Shown: positions 23,767 to 36,800, numbered from the stretch's first letter. The stretch is 64,000 nt of DNA from an uncultured Mycoplasma sp. (GCA_947648205.1 CANSNC010000002.1:97749-161748), one strand, 5' to 3'. Notes: generated by a model not told the origin, from the sequence alone. Made by a program: numbers and translations.

Positions 23767-24486
23767 ATGGGACTATTAATGATTGGTGCGATAATTGCAC
23801 AAGCAATATCAGATAAAATTAAAGAAAAAAAAATAATGAAAAAATTAGATCCAGAAAATATGGCATATGAATTTATTCAAAAAGATATAAACAAAGAAGA
23901 ATCTAATATTAATAGAGCAATAAATCATTTTATTAACTCACTATCATTGAGTGATTATCATAATTCTTTGATATCTATTAGAGATGGTGAATATAAAATA
24001 TCTTTTAATTTATTTAGCATGGAGTTTTATAAAAAATATAAAATGGTGCCAACACCAATTGACTTTGATATAGAATTAGCAATGCAATCAATTCAAGACA
24101 TTTTATATGATGATGAAAATGAGTTTGTAATAAAAGGGTTTATTTATACTAATGCTAATAATCATTCTTTGAATGGATATCATATAATGACAGTAATAGA
24201 ATCAGAGGCAGATGATGGAGGTACTTTTATTTGATATCACCCTATTTTTTGAACAAGTAATTTAGAAATAGTGTCAACATTAACAGATATTTTTAATGAA
24301 AAATTAGAAGCAAATTATAATTTCTTTAACAAAGATTTTGTAAAATATAATATTTTAAATGATAGTGATTTTAAAACTTTAATAAAAAAATTTAACAAAA
24401 ATAATAGGATATTTTTACTTGAGTGTATGGATGACTATGATTGTGATAAAACATATTGAAATCAAATTTTATATAAAACTTATTAA
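23767..24486 (+). CDS. Hypothetical protein, AAA+ cassette partner B
   Basis: 239 aa with a short hydrophobic start (GLLMIGAIIAQAI) and then a charged soluble body. The motif YHPIFWTSNLEI at about residue 158 matches PIFWT of the preceding protein and is followed by a similar helical C-terminus, so the two look like diverged paralogues. AAAAAGGAAG precedes the ATG. The function is unknown. Three TGA codons are Trp. Two hairpins end the cassette. Confidence 0.75.
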
Positions 24487-24503
24487 TTTATTTTATAAAA
24501 AAA

Positions 24504-24531
24504 TTCATAACCAATAAAATATGGTTATGAA
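24504..24531 (+). terminator. Hairpin at the end of the AAA+ cassette
   Basis: TTCATAACCA (24504-24513) and TGGTTATGAA (24522-24531) form a perfect 10-bp stem; the T run is weak. Confidence 0.55.
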
Positions 24532-24552
24532 TTATAAATGATTTTTAGGATT

Positions 24553-24585
24553 AACTCTATTAAACATATTAATAGAGTTTTTTAA
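24553..24585. terminator. Bidirectional terminator between convergent genes
   Basis: AACTCTATTAA (24553-24563) and TTAATAGAGTT (24569-24579), loop of 5, followed by TTTTT on the plus strand. It sits just beyond the stop of the minus-strand protease. Confidence 0.75.
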
Positions 24586-24595
24586 TATATGTTGT

Positions 24596-25855
24596 TTATA
24601 TATTCACATTTTTAACATATGTTTTAAAATCTTCTAAAATACTATATGGTTTTATAATAGGAGATGTTGATGATTTTTCTGTGAAAAATGTTTTTTCATT
24701 AACAAAAATATCCATAGCTCCAATTTCTTCTCCACTTGTTAATGAATATCCACCTCAATAAATTCCTACTACATTTTGATTGTCATCTAATACAAGACTT
24801 CCACTTGAACCTCCGCTTAGTTCAACATTTTTAAATACACCTTGCAAAGCAACATTATAGTAACATGCAAATTCATCTGTCTTATATGGAATAAATCCAT
24901 TTATTACATAGTCCTTTTTTATTTCATCTATATTTGATGATGGAATTCCTTGTTGTCAAAGTTGATTGTTTCCAAATATAATACCTGTAGAAACATTATA
25001 TAGATCTGATTGATTTGAAATTTTAAAAGGAGAAGGATGATAAGAAGCAGTTCATTTTCCACCTCTTTCTAGGGTATCTTCTTTAAATGGAAAGCCTGCA
25101 ATAGTTATATTTTTTGTTTGATTATAGTTCCCAAATTTTGTTGGATTCTTATTATAAATGTCTAATGCAGATTTTAACGGATTAATACCATGGAAATCTT
25201 TTGTATAAGCATTTGAAAAGTTAATTTTTATAATAGCAATATCTGATGTAGGATTTTCAAAAATTGATGAATTATAAACTCTATTGCTATCTTCTAATTC
25301 CATATTTTTAAACAAGTTAAATGTAGTGTATGCTATGCTTACTGATGTGTCAATATCTAATGTTGTTAAATAGTGAGTACTTGATATACTTTCAGAACTA
25401 TAATTTGTTCCAAATTCATATTGTCCATTAGCTTTCTTTGAAATAACATATCCTAAATCTAAATTTTTATAATTGGGATAATATTGTCATTCATATGTTT
25501 TAGTATTTACATTGAATTCTCGTGATCTTTTCCCTCTATTTTGTATTGCACTAGCCACATGTAAATTTGTTGCTATATAATAATCATCATCATAGTAGTT
25601 TCCATCATTAATGCTACTTTTTGTAAAAAGTCATCCTGTACCATAAACTTCTGAATTAATTGATGGATCTCAAAATTTTAATGAGAAACTACGCTCTGAA
25701 ATATATTTAAAATTATCATTTTGAGTTTTATTGGTATTATCAGAAGATGAAGAATTAAATAAACTTTCAAGAAAACTACAAGAAGTAACTGTTATAGGTA
25801 AAGCAATAGTCGCCAGAGATAATATTGCTGTTTTTAAAAATTTATTATATTTCAT
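24596..25855 (-). CDS. DUF31-type serine protease lipoprotein
   Basis: 419 aa. Signal peptide with lipobox Cys26. A chymotrypsin-like triad is visible: His99 in NLHVAS, Asp205 in TSDIAIIK, Ser351 in SGGSSGS, followed by VVGIYWGG. This is the pattern of the mycoplasma DUF31 peptidase family, which includes the immunoglobulin-cleaving MIP proteins, but this one is short. No MIB-like antibody-binding partner is adjacent. An AGAGGT box precedes the start. Several TGA codons are Trp. It is a surface protease; the target is unknown. Confidence 0.85.
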
Positions 25856-26000
25856 AATTAATTATTACCTCTTATATTTTATAAATATTAATTATTTTAA
25901 CATTCTTTTATAATTAATTCATTTATTCAATTAAAATGAATTATTTTTCCATTTGTATATATAAATGCAATAATTTCTAAAAATAAATACAATAAAAATA

Positions 26001-26028
26001 AAAAACCAACATTTATAGTTGGTTTTTT
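26001..26028 (-). terminator. Terminator after pepP (works on both strands)
   Basis: AAAAACCAAC and GTTGGTTTTT arms with a 7-nt loop, T runs on both sides. Confidence 0.85.
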
Positions 26029-26030
26029 AT

Positions 26031-27080
26031 TTAGAATTTAATTTTGCTTGCTGTAGTTAATACAACATGGTTATTATCATTTTTTACTAAAACCATATCT
26101 TCAATTCTTATTCCGCCAAGACCTGGTATATATATTCCTGGTTCAATAGTAATAATAGAGTTATGTTCTAGTGGTTTATCATATGCAGATGATACATTTG
26201 GAAGTTCATGAACATTAATTCCTACTCCATGTCCTGTTGAATGAACAAAGTAGCCATTAAATTCACTGTTATCTATAACTTCTCTACAGATGCTATCAAC
26301 TTCTTTTCCAAGCATTTTATGTTTTATAGATTGAATTCCTTTTTCATTTGATTCATAAACCTTCTTATATGCATCAATTAATTTAGAATCTGGTGTTCCA
26401 ATAGCAAATGTTCTTGTTATATCTGAACAATATCCTTCATAAATACAACCCATATCAATTGTTACAAATTCATTGTTTTCAATTGCTCTATTAGTTGGAT
26501 GATGATGTGGATATGCTCCATTTGGACCACTAGCAACTATTGGTTCAAATGAATTTTTTGATGCTCCTAATTCTAACATATGACTTGTTAACATATTGGC
26601 TATTTGTATTTCTGTTATACCTGGTACAAGTTTATCTTTAATTCATTCAAGAGTTTCGCTTGCTATATCAGCTGCTCTTTGTAATTTTTGAATTTCATCA
26701 TCTGTTTTTTGTATTCTTAAGATATCTCCATTAAAAGGAATAATAGTTTTTATATAGTCTTTATATTTTAGAAAGTCTTGTATCAAAAAACTTTCTTTTT
26801 CAACAAGTAATCTATCTATTGATAATTCTTGAATTTTTTCTATGATTTGGTTATATCCTTTAAAAACAATAATCTCAATATCTTCGCTTTTTATATTATC
26901 AACAGCTTTTTGATAATATCTCATATCTAAAAATAAATATATTTTATTTATAGTTGAAATTATTACACCAAATGATGATTCAAATCCTGTTAATCAAAAT
27001 CTATTTGTATCATTTAATAAAAGAAAAGCATCTGCATTATTATTTTTAATTGCTGTTTTTATCACTTCAAATTTAAACAT
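26031..27080 (-). CDS. pepP: Xaa-Pro aminopeptidase (M24 family)
   Basis: 349 aa. Creatinase-like N-domain, then an M24 pita-bread domain with all five metal ligands: Asp in VTIDMG, Asp in CSDITRTF, His in STGHGVG, Glu in IEPGIY, Glu in RIEDMV. It removes N-terminal residues ahead of Pro and supports growth on host peptides. The start (AGGTG box) adds residues before the first long open stretch, across Trp-coding TGAs. It is last in a minus-strand run with rpmG and leuS. Confidence 0.92.
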
Positions 27081-27099
27081 AAATATTACACACCTAAAT

Positions 27100-27261
27100 T
27101 TATTTCTTTTTAGTTTCTTTATGTACTTGTGCTTTTTTACATCTTGAACAATATTTATTTAGTTCTAATTTATCTGGATGTTTTTTAGAATTTTTAAAAG
27201 TTAAATAGTTTATTTCTTTACATTCACTACATTCTAATCTAATGCTTCTTTTAACTGCCAT
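27100..27261 (-). CDS. rpmG: Ribosomal protein L33
   Basis: 53 aa. [15 protein letters not shown] and CSRCKK supply the two Cys pairs of the zinc-binding L33 type. It lies 19 bp upstream of pepP on the same strand. Mollicutes often carry a second L33 copy elsewhere. Confidence 0.93.
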   Translation of the reverse strand: MAVKRSIRLECSECKEINYLTFKNSKKHPDKLELNKYCSRCKKAQVHKETKKK

Positions 27262-27324
27262 AAGTATACCTCTCCCCTGTTATAAAATACAAAATTATGG
27301 TTTTAAACACTATAAAATTATACA

Positions 27325-29730
27325 TTATTTTACAATTAGATTTAAAATTTTATCTTTTACATATATCTTTTTAACAATTGTTTTACCTTCTAAATGTTGA
27401 GTAATTTTTGGTAATTTGATTGCTAATTGATATACTTGATCTTCACTAAGATTATTTGGAGAAATTAATATATCTCTAATTTTTCCATTTATTTGAATTG
27501 GAATATTTAAATCTTTTTTTATTATTTTTGTTTCATCATATTTTGGTCAAGATGAAAAGAATAAACTTTCTTTATTTTTTAGGAAACTAAAATTTATTTC
27601 CTCTGCAACAAATGGTGCAAAACAAGATAGTACTTTAATAAAATTATGCATTTGATTTATGTCCAACTTGTCAGCTTTATAACATTCATTTATAAAAATC
27701 ATCATTTCACTTATTGCTAAGTTCAAATCATAATCTTCAATTTTTAGTGTTACATTTTTTATAAATTCATGATATTTACTAGTTAATTCATTATTATTTG
27801 TATTGTCTGTAACTTCTTTTGTCTCAAATAATCTATATACTCTTTGCACTCATTTATAAATTCCAAATACACCATCATCCATTCACTCTAATGATGCTGA
27901 TATAGGACCCATGAATAATTCATATAGTCTTAATGTATCTGCACCATAATCTTTTACAATATCATCAGGATTCACTACATTTCCTTTTGATTTAGACATT
28001 TTTTCTCCGTTTCTTAAAATCATTCCTTGATTTATAATTTTTTGGAATGGTTCTTTATTTGGAACAATTTCTATATCATACAAAAATTTATATCAAAATC
28101 TTGAATATAATAAATGAAGAACTGCATGCTCTTGACCACCAACATACAAATCAACAGGCATTCATTTTTTGAATAGTTCAAATGCTTCTGAAGAATTTAG
28201 TGGAATGTATGTGCCATCATCTTTTTTTAAGATATAACCTAAAAAATATCAACAACTACCAGCCCATTGAGGCATAGTATTTGTCTCTCTTTTATATTTT
28301 TTTCCACCAATTTCAACATTAACTCATGAACTTAAATTTGCTAAAGGACTTTGTCCATCTCCACTTGGTGAAATATTGTTGGTATTAGGTAAAGTTAAAG
28401 GTAAATTTTCTTCAATAATTATGTTGCCATTATCATCAAATAAAACAGGGAATGGTTCTCCTCAATATCTTTGTCTACTAAATAATCAATCTTTTAATTT
28501 GTAATTAACTTTCTTGTTACCAATTTTTGTTGCAATAATTTTTTCATTAACTTGTTCCATTGCCATTGCAATATTCAATCCATTAATGAAATCAGAATTT
28601 ATATGTTTTCCATCACCACAATAACATTCATTTTCATTCTCAATAACTTTTATAATTGGTAATTTGTATTTTTTAGCAAATAGATAATCACGTTCATCAT
28701 GTGCTGGAACTCCCATAATAGCTCCATTGCCATAATTTGATAGTACATAATCAGTTACATAAATTGGAATTTTTTTATTAGTGAATGGATGTATTGCATA
28801 TTTATTTAAAAAATATCCATTTTTTTCATTTTCAATTTTATTTCTTTCATATTCTTTTATTGATGCTATTTTGTCAATAAAATTTTTAAGATTATTATCA
28901 CTTTTAATTAAATCTTTAACTAAATAATGATCTATTGAAACACCTATAAAAGTTACTCCAAAAATAGTATCACTTCTAGAAGTAAACACTTTTATATCTC
29001 TGTTGTCATTTTCAATCTTTAGATTTATGTTTACTCCAAATGATCTTCCAATTCAATTTGTTTGTATATTTTTTAATCCAATAGGTCAATCTGTTAATTC
29101 AAGTTCATCAATTAATTTATCAGCATATTTTGTTATCTTTAAAACTCATTGCTTCATTGGTTTTTTTATAACAGGATGTTTTCCACGTTCTGATACTTTA
29201 TTTCCTTTTGAATCAGTTAATACTTCTTCATCAGCTAAAACAGTTCCTAATGCTTCACATCAATTTACATCAATATCTTTTATCTCAGCTAATCCTTTTT
29301 TATATAGTTGGACAAAAATTCATTGTGTTCATTTATAGAACTGGGGGTCTGTAGTGTTAACTTCTTTTTCAAAGTCATAACAATAACCAAGTGATATTAA
29401 TTGATTCTTAAATTTTTCAATATTCTTATTTGTGAATTCACTAGGATGTTTTTTGTTTTCTAAAGCATATTGTTCAGCTGGTAAACCAAAAGCATCTCAC
29501 CCCATAGGATGTAAGATGTTATAACCATTCATCTTTTTGTATCTGCTTATAACATCAGTAAATGTATAGCCCTTTGGATGACCTACATGCAATCCGCTAC
29601 CACTAGGATATGGAAACATGTCCAATATATACATTTTTTTATTATTATTTTTTTCATCAATAAATTTGTATGTTTTATTTGATTTTCAGTATTCTATTCA
29701 CTTTTTATCATTTAAGTTGTGATTATACAT
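27325..29730 (-). CDS. leuS: Leucyl-tRNA synthetase
   Basis: 801 aa class Ia synthetase. HVGHP (HIGH motif) sits near residue 47, followed by HPMGWDAFGLP. The KMSKS loop is in [10 protein letters not shown]. The CP1 editing domain carries RSDTIFG and the metal-independent editing motifs around GVPAHDERD. The C-terminal domain ends at TAA 27325-27327. It loads Leu on tRNA-Leu; one such tRNA lies at 50.1 kb. Many TGA codons are Trp. No T-box leader was found. Confidence 0.96.
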
Positions 29731-30012
29731 AATTATTCCTTAAAATTTCAATACTTTATAATTATAGTAATTAAACAAAAAAACTAATTATTAATTTATA
29801 AATCTACTATTTGTAATAAAAAATATTAATTTTTATGTCTGTATAAATTCTTGTATTAAATAGTTGTTTTATTTTTATTAATACTTTTGAAGAGTTGAAA
29901 TTCTTATAAAAATATTGTTTAATATATATGTGTAGTGCTAGTAATAATGTATTACATATGCGCATTTTTACAAAATCTAAAATTCTAGATTGAAAATAAG
30001 ATATTATATGGA
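29731..30012. other. Divergent intergenic region
   Basis: AT-rich sequence between the leuS start and the RNA at 30013. TATTAT at 30002-30007 is the probable -10 box of that RNA. No gene was seen. Confidence 0.4.
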
Positions 30013-30245
30013 TCTTAGGAACAATTTAAATAGCCTGACCAACTATCTAATGATTCCCGACATCAGGATATAGGCCGTAAAGAGGGCAAATGGTTAATCT
30101 AATAAAAATTAGTTTCTACACAATTCACTAAGTAGCAGTACACTACTAATTCGTGTCTTAATTTTATCGAGAAAATGCTCGTTTGAGTTTGTGTATTGTT
30201 ATGAAGTCAAAAAAACAGGGTTGATCGGGAATCCTGTTTTTTTGT
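30013..30245 (+). ncRNA. Unidentified structured RNA, about 230 nt
   Basis: A locally GC-richer block in otherwise very AT-rich DNA, starting after a TATTAT box and ending in a strong terminator. Hairpins visible: CTAAT/ATTAG (about 30099-30112), AGTAG/CTACT (30131-30147) inside ACACAATT/AATTCGTGT, and CGAG/CTCG (about 30169-30182). GATTCCCGA at 30052-30060 is a perfect complement of TCGGGAATC at 30225-30233 in the terminator loop. It lacks RNase P, SRP and tmRNA signature sequences. It could be a stand-alone small RNA or a leader whose anti-terminator pairing controls the lipoprotein array downstream. Confidence 0.6.
30212..30243 (+). terminator. Strong terminator ending the RNA
   Basis: An A-rich arm ending in ACAGG pairs with CCTGT plus a T run of eight or more; the 13-nt loop holds TCGGGAA, which can pair with the upstream segment. 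Confidence 0.9.
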
Positions 30246-30340
30246 TTTTTATTTCTTTAAATTAACTTATAAATTTGTATGTAATAAATAAATTAAAATA
30301 AATTTTTTAAAAGGCATCTTATTTATTAAATGATTATATT

Positions 30341-30370
30341 CTTTATGTTTTTAGAGCATAAAGTTTTTTA
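30341..30370 (+). terminator. Small terminator-like hairpin
   Basis: CTTTATG (30341-30347) and CATAAAG (30357-30363), followed by six T. It lies between the RNA and the first lipoprotein, whose own TATAAT box is at 30418. Confidence 0.5.
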
Positions 30371-30486
30371 TTATTTTTCTATATTGTTTATATTTATTGT
30401 ATTTTTTAAAAAAAATATATAATATATTGTAATTTATTTAATACATATAAACTTTTTGTGTTTATATTGGTGTAGATAGGTTAATT

Positions 30487-33400
30487 ATGAAAAAAAGATT
30501 TAAAAAATTGTCATTACTATCATCATTAGGTTTAGCAACAATTGTTGCTTTGCCTGCATTAATGTCTTGTAAAAATGAATTAAATTTTACTAAAGGCGAA
30601 ATAGTTGATCTTGAAAATGATAAAAATGACAGCAATGATTCTAATAAAAAAGGAACTTTATCTTCTGAATTGTTAGAAATTGAAAATAATAATAAACTCA
30701 ATGAAATACATGTAATGACTGTTACAAATAGCATAAATTTTGTTGATTATAACCTTCCTGCAACTGATGAAAATGGTGTTTATAGATTCATTAGAGATAG
30801 AGGTGGATTAACATATAAAAACATTAATCTTAGCATCAAACAAAATGTTGGTAATTTTTTACAGTCATTCAATTTTGCTCAGTATCAAAGTGATTTTAAT
30901 TCTTCTCTTAATAATACAGACAATCCTTTTTTATCACCTATACCATCTCCTAGTAATAATTCTTTTTTAAATGATATTTATTATTGAATGATTTCTCTAT
31001 ATTACAAAAATGATTCAAGTTTTGATGTTGGAATAGAAAACAATATTGTTAATTTTGATATTGCTAATAATACAATTAGTTTTGATATAACATTTACTAT
31101 TAAAAATGTTAGAAAAAGCAAAATTGCAATAGGTTTATTTGATCAAAAGTTTGTACTGGATTCAAATAAAACTTATAAATTAAATCTTCAAGCTCAAAAC
31201 CAACCAATTCAAAATATCATAAATATATACAATAGAAGATTTTTTTTAGGATGACAAATACCAACAATTACTGTTAATTTTTTAGATAAGAGTTTTGAAC
31301 ATCAAAAATTTAATCCTACACAATCATCAAATTCTTTTTCTTACATGATTGAATTTTTAAATTTAACATCTGAAACAAATCCAAGTCAAACAAATAATAC
31401 TACAGCTGCTGAATTTATGAAAAATTTAAACCCTAGTGTAATTGAAAAAAGTGTTGTAAACAACATTTTTGAAAATACAAATAAATCTTTTGATATTTTT
31501 CCTTACTTTGCTAAAATTTTCAATGCATTGAAATATGATTTAACTATAGGTGAATTTTTATATCAAACTGCTGATCCATTAGTAGAAATATTATTTAAAT
31601 TTGATATTCTTCCTGAAGAGTTAAAAGAAATCACTAAGGACATCTTAAAAAGTGCAAATACAGGTGCAGGATTACTTGATATTGTTGTTAAACATAAAAA
31701 AAATTTATCTAACACATTAAAAAAATTGTTATCAGGAGTTCTTGGTAATTTAACAGATTTAGTTGACACTATTTTATCTCCTATAAAACCAGGAATGAAC
31801 AAGGAAGAAGTAGAAGGATTTTTAAAATTATTAACAATGTTTTTTCCTGATGAAAATGATCCTGTAAAACAATTTATTACTTTAGTAATTAAATTTTTAT
31901 TAGGAGATTTTAATTCTGATGGCTCAATTAATAGTTCTGGAAATCCATATATATTTGATTTATTAGATTATTTATTAAGTGATAATTTGAAGGAAAATTT
32001 ATATAATCTTATTTCTAGTACAGGTTTAAAAATTGATAAAGCTCTTTTTGAAGCTATGAGTTCTATTTATAAAACATTAACAGCTAGAAATAAAAATCCT
32101 AATGGAGTCACTGAACCAATTAATAATTCTATTAATTACAATGAAAAAATAATATCAAAATTATTTGATATTAAATATACTGATAACAATAATGGTACAT
32201 GATGATTGATGGATCAAATGATTGTTATATTAAATGCGCTTGGAATACAAGTGGGAACTGATAATACTAATTTAATTTATGAATTACTTAACCAGTCATT
32301 TGCCAATTCATTGAATAGATCTCATGTAAATAAAACAAATGTAATTGCAGCAATTAATGAAATTGCAAATGCATTTATTTTTCTTTCAAATAAAGATAAT
32401 TTTGAAGTGCAAGGTGCATTTGTTCCACTGCAAGATGGAAAGAATGTTACATATGATAAAACCACTTTTGTGGCAAATTTTAACTACAACTATAAATTAA
32501 TTTTTAAAAAAAATTATACTTTTAATCTTGATGTGATAATAAATGCTTTTCCATCAGATGTTTTTATAGAGATTTATAAACTTACAGGTAATGAATGAAT
32601 AACTTATACATTACTTAATCAAGAATTAAAGTTTTACACAAGAAATAGATATGTTAGAGTTAATCTTACAAGAGTTCTATATAGAATGCTTCCAAAAAAA
32701 TTACCTTTTTCAGAAGGTGATAGTTTTAATATGGAATATAAATTAAATAATAAAAAATTATTGTATTCACAAAATTATAAAGATGGTGTTTGCTATCATG
32801 GATTTAATAGCATAATTGATGTTGAATCATATTTTGATCAAGGGAGTTTAAATAAAGGAATAATTTCAAATATTATGAGTAATGCATGGAATGTATCAGA
32901 TTTTCAGGAAATAAATGATGATCATATAATGGATCAAGCTCCACCAAGCAATGCATCAGGTGTTGTTGCAAATATTCAATATGAAAGTGGAATTAATAAG
33001 CAATCAACTCAAAATATCAATGTATTGAAAGAAATTGTTCAAAAATTATTTGTTAATAGGATGAAGTTTAATATTAATTTAGTTGGTATTGATGAAACTA
33101 AAGTTATTGAAAAACCCCCATCTAATGATGCATTTTATAAAGGAAATACATTTAAATGATTGGATGTTGACTTAAATCAGGAACCAATTGTTATGAGTGA
33201 AAATCCAAAATTTCAATCATTAGAATTTGATGATTATTGAGATATGTTTAAATATACCAACACATCAAAAGAATTCAATTATTCTTATTTGTCCAATGTT
33301 CAAGGACAAACTTTAAATGATAAATTTGTAAGTCAAGTTCCAAATTATTCATCTGATGATATTGCTGTTTTGAAAAATGATTTATTCACATTAGGAAGTG

Positions 33401-33711
33401 GCATTAATAATGAAAATGTATTAGTTAGTGCAAAACCTATTTCGAATTTATCATTTGAGAAAATTGTTAATATTAAAGGTGGAGCAGATATTACAGGTAT
33501 TGGTGTTGTAGAACCACTTAAATTAGAATTACAAATTTCTGTTAAATTAATGATGTTTCAGATTACTGTTATAACACCTAATAAAGTTTTAGATTTATCT
33601 AGTATGACACGTAATGGAGATAATTATTCTTTAACTTCTTATAATTATTCAAATATTTTTGACAAAACTTTCTTTGTGCCTAGAATAGCAATTAAGATGC
33701 CAAATTTCTAA
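30487..33711 (+). CDS. Paralogous surface lipoprotein 1
   Basis: 1074 aa. Lys-rich signal peptide with lipobox Cys28 (ALMSC). Conserved family blocks run in order: LPATDENGVYRFIRDRGG, FLNDIYYWM, RFFLGWQIP, SYMIEFLNLT, GNPYIFD, ISKLFDIK, GDSFNMEY, YHGFNSI, IKGGADI, PNKVLDLS, and a terminal PRIAIKMPNF. The same blocks occur in the two genes downstream, so this is the first of a tandem family. No enzymatic motif was seen. Such expanded lipoproteins in mollicutes are usually adhesins or immune targets (inference). TATAAT lies at 30418. Confidence 0.85.
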
Positions 33712-33880
33712 TATTTTTTAATATATAATATTTATGTATATACATTGGTTTTTTTAATTAAAGATATATAATATTTAACTTGCAAAATTTTATATTTGTA
33801 TTTTATTTTTATAAATTCAATTTTTATAATAAAATTATAGAACAATATATTTTATTATATGTTGTAATTGAGGTAAAATT

Positions 33881-36800
33881 ATGAAACTTAAATCAAAAAC
33901 AAGTATTACTATACTTACAAGTTTAATTGCTGCATCTTCTGCAGTTACTCCTATAGCTGTTCTTTGTAAAGAAACATTTAATTATAATAAGAATAGTGAT
34001 GTTGCAACAGATAAAGAAAATAGCACTACAACAGATGTTAGTGGAAGTAATGATAATTCTCCAATTGGTGGTGAAACTATAGAACCAGGAATTGATAACA
34101 GTGGCGGCAATGATGATGGCAATACTGGTATTATTGGTAATAAAAGAGGATCGTTGCCAACTGAAATGAGAGAATTAGAAAAAAATAAAGATTCTAATAA
34201 ATATCATTTAATGACAGCAAAAAATACTGTTGACTTTTTAGATTACGATTTGCCTAGCACTGATGAAAAGGGCGTTTATAGGTTTTTAAAAGATCGTGGT
34301 GATCTTCTTAAAAGAAATATGGAATTAACTTTAAACAAAAATTTAAAGCAAAATAAGGATGATTTCTTAAAGAGTTTTGATTTTAATAGTTATAAAAACA
34401 TAGCTAATAATAGTAGTGATTCTTCAAATGTTAAGATTCCAAATCCTAGTAATGAAATGTTTTTGAATGACATTTACTATTGATTTATTCAATTATATTA
34501 TGCAAATAAGCAATATATTGATATTGGTATTATAAATAGTAATGTAAATTTTAATTCAGACAATAATAATATTAGTTTTGATGTTACTGTTTCTATCAAA
34601 AATGTGAGAAATATAAATATAGAATTTAATTATTTTGATAAAAAAACAACTTTATTGCCTGGTAAAGTTTATAATTTGAACTTAAAATCAGTAAATCAAA
34701 AAATTAAAAATGTTATTAATGTTAGTGATAATAGATATTTTTTAGGTTGATCTCTTTCAACAATTCAAGTTTCTTTTGATAATAATCAATTCAATTACAA
34801 CAATTTCAATCCAACAATTAATTCAAGCACATTCACTTATATGATTGAATTTTTAAATTTAACAAATGATACAAGTGATACATCAGCTAATAGTGCTGAT
34901 GCAATGAATTTTATGAAGAATTTAAAAACAAGTACTATTAAAGAAAATATTGAAAGAACAATTTTTGATAATACTACTAAGGCTTTTAAAGTTTTGCCTT
35001 CACTTGGAAAAATTTTTGATTCTTTAGACACAGATCCAACAATTGGTGAATTTTTATATGCATCAGCAGATCCTTTGGCGAATATAATGCTTGAATTTAA
35101 TATGATTCCAAGTGAGTTATCTCCTCTTGTTTCTGATTTGATAAAAAGTGCTCATACTGGTCAGGGTTTATTAACAGTTATTGAAAAGCATAAAGCTGCT
35201 TTATCAAGTGGATTAAAAAAACTATTAGTTGATACAGTTGGAGAGTTTGCTGATATCATTGACAATTTTATAAATAAAATTAAAGTTGGAATGAATAAAG
35301 AAGAAGTTGATGTATTCTTAAATTTGTTAAATTTAATTTATCCAGATAGCAATGACAATACTAAAACATTAATATCTATTATACTAAAACTTCTATTAGG
35401 TGAATTTGATGCAAATGGTAAATTAATCAATAGTGGTAATCCTTTTGTATTTGATTTTATTGATAAATTATTTAATGATCAATTATTTGACACTACATAT
35501 AAATTATTAGACAATTTTGGATTGCAAATAGACAAAAACATCTTAAAAACTGCAGTTTCGATATTTACAACATTAGCTGATAGAACAAGAAGTAATGTAA
35601 GTGCTGATGGATCATCATCTTCTATTTATTATAAAAATAAGATTTTATATAAACTTTTTGATATTAAAAAAACTGGTTATAACACTGCTAATTGATGATT
35701 ACTTGATAATGTTATTTCTCTTTTAAATGCTATGGGTTTAAATGTTGGAAATGATAATACTAGTTTATTATATGAGTTAATAAAACAATCTTATTCTCTT
35801 GATGTTAATAGACCATATGTAAATTATGTTAATGCTTGAGCTGTTGTGACAGAATTAAAAAGAGCAGTTAATTTTTTAGCAGATAGAAATAATTTTGATA
35901 TTATTGGAAATTTTGTTAAATTACCAGATGGTCAAGAAGTTAGTTATAATAATCAAACATTTGTTTATAACTTCACATATAAGTACAAATTGGTATTTAA
36001 AAAATCATTTAAATTTAATATTGATGTTATTTTAAATGTTCTTCCATCAAAACTATATATTGAAATTTACAAATTAACTGGTGAAGAATGAGTTAAGATA
36101 AAGTGAGCATTAAGTACTTTTGGATTTTATACAAAACAACGTTATGTTTCTTTAGATTTAAATAGAATTTTATATAGAATGTTTCCAAGAAAATTAATGT
36201 TTGAAGTTGGCGATAGTTTTAATATGGAGTATAAATCTAACAATAGAAAACTTATTTATGCTCAAAATTACAAAGATGGTCAGTACTATCATGGATTTAA
36301 TAGTATTATGGATGTTGAGTCATATTTTGATCAAGCTTTACCATACAAAGGTGTTATAAGTAATGCAATGTCTACAGCATGAGATATGAATGATTTTGCA
36401 GACATAGATACTGATAATAGTATGAATAAAGAGCACCCAGATTGAAGAATTTCTGAAGTAACAGCATCTATTCAATATGAAAGTGGTTCAAATAAACAGT
36501 CAAAGCAAAATGTTGCTATTGTTAAAGAATTAGTTCAAAAACTTCTTGTAAATAGAATGACATTCAATGTGAATTTAATGGGTGTTGACACTAATAAACC
36601 AATTTCTAATGAACCTTCAAATAATGTATTTTATAGTGGAAATACATTTAAGTGACTTGATGTGGATTTTAACAAAGAACTTATTTCATTAAGTAATAGT
36701 CCAAAATTTAATTCTGAAAAATATACACAATACTATAATATGTTTTCATATATTCAATCAGTTCGTGATTTTGCTATTTATTATGATCATGTAAATGATA

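Noticed and set aside
29003..29338. Plus-strand open frame inside leuS
   Set aside because: Antisense shadow of LeuRS, whose editing domain is clear on the minus strand.
30013..30245. tmRNA, RNase P RNA, SRP RNA or T-box of leuS
   Set aside because: None of the conserved cores (GAGGAAAGTCC-like, GGAA tetraloop with AGCAGC, TTCGAATCCC end with tRNA-like half, or GGGTGGNACCGCG) is present on either strand, and the terminator orientation favours the plus strand.
31563..31802. Minus-strand frames within the lipoprotein array
   Set aside because: They recur in the antisense of each paralogue only because the sense sequence is repeated; no start signals.
33715..33760. Terminator after lipoprotein 1
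   Set aside because: Only a short palindrome without loop (ATGTATATACAT) is present; pairing is not convincing.
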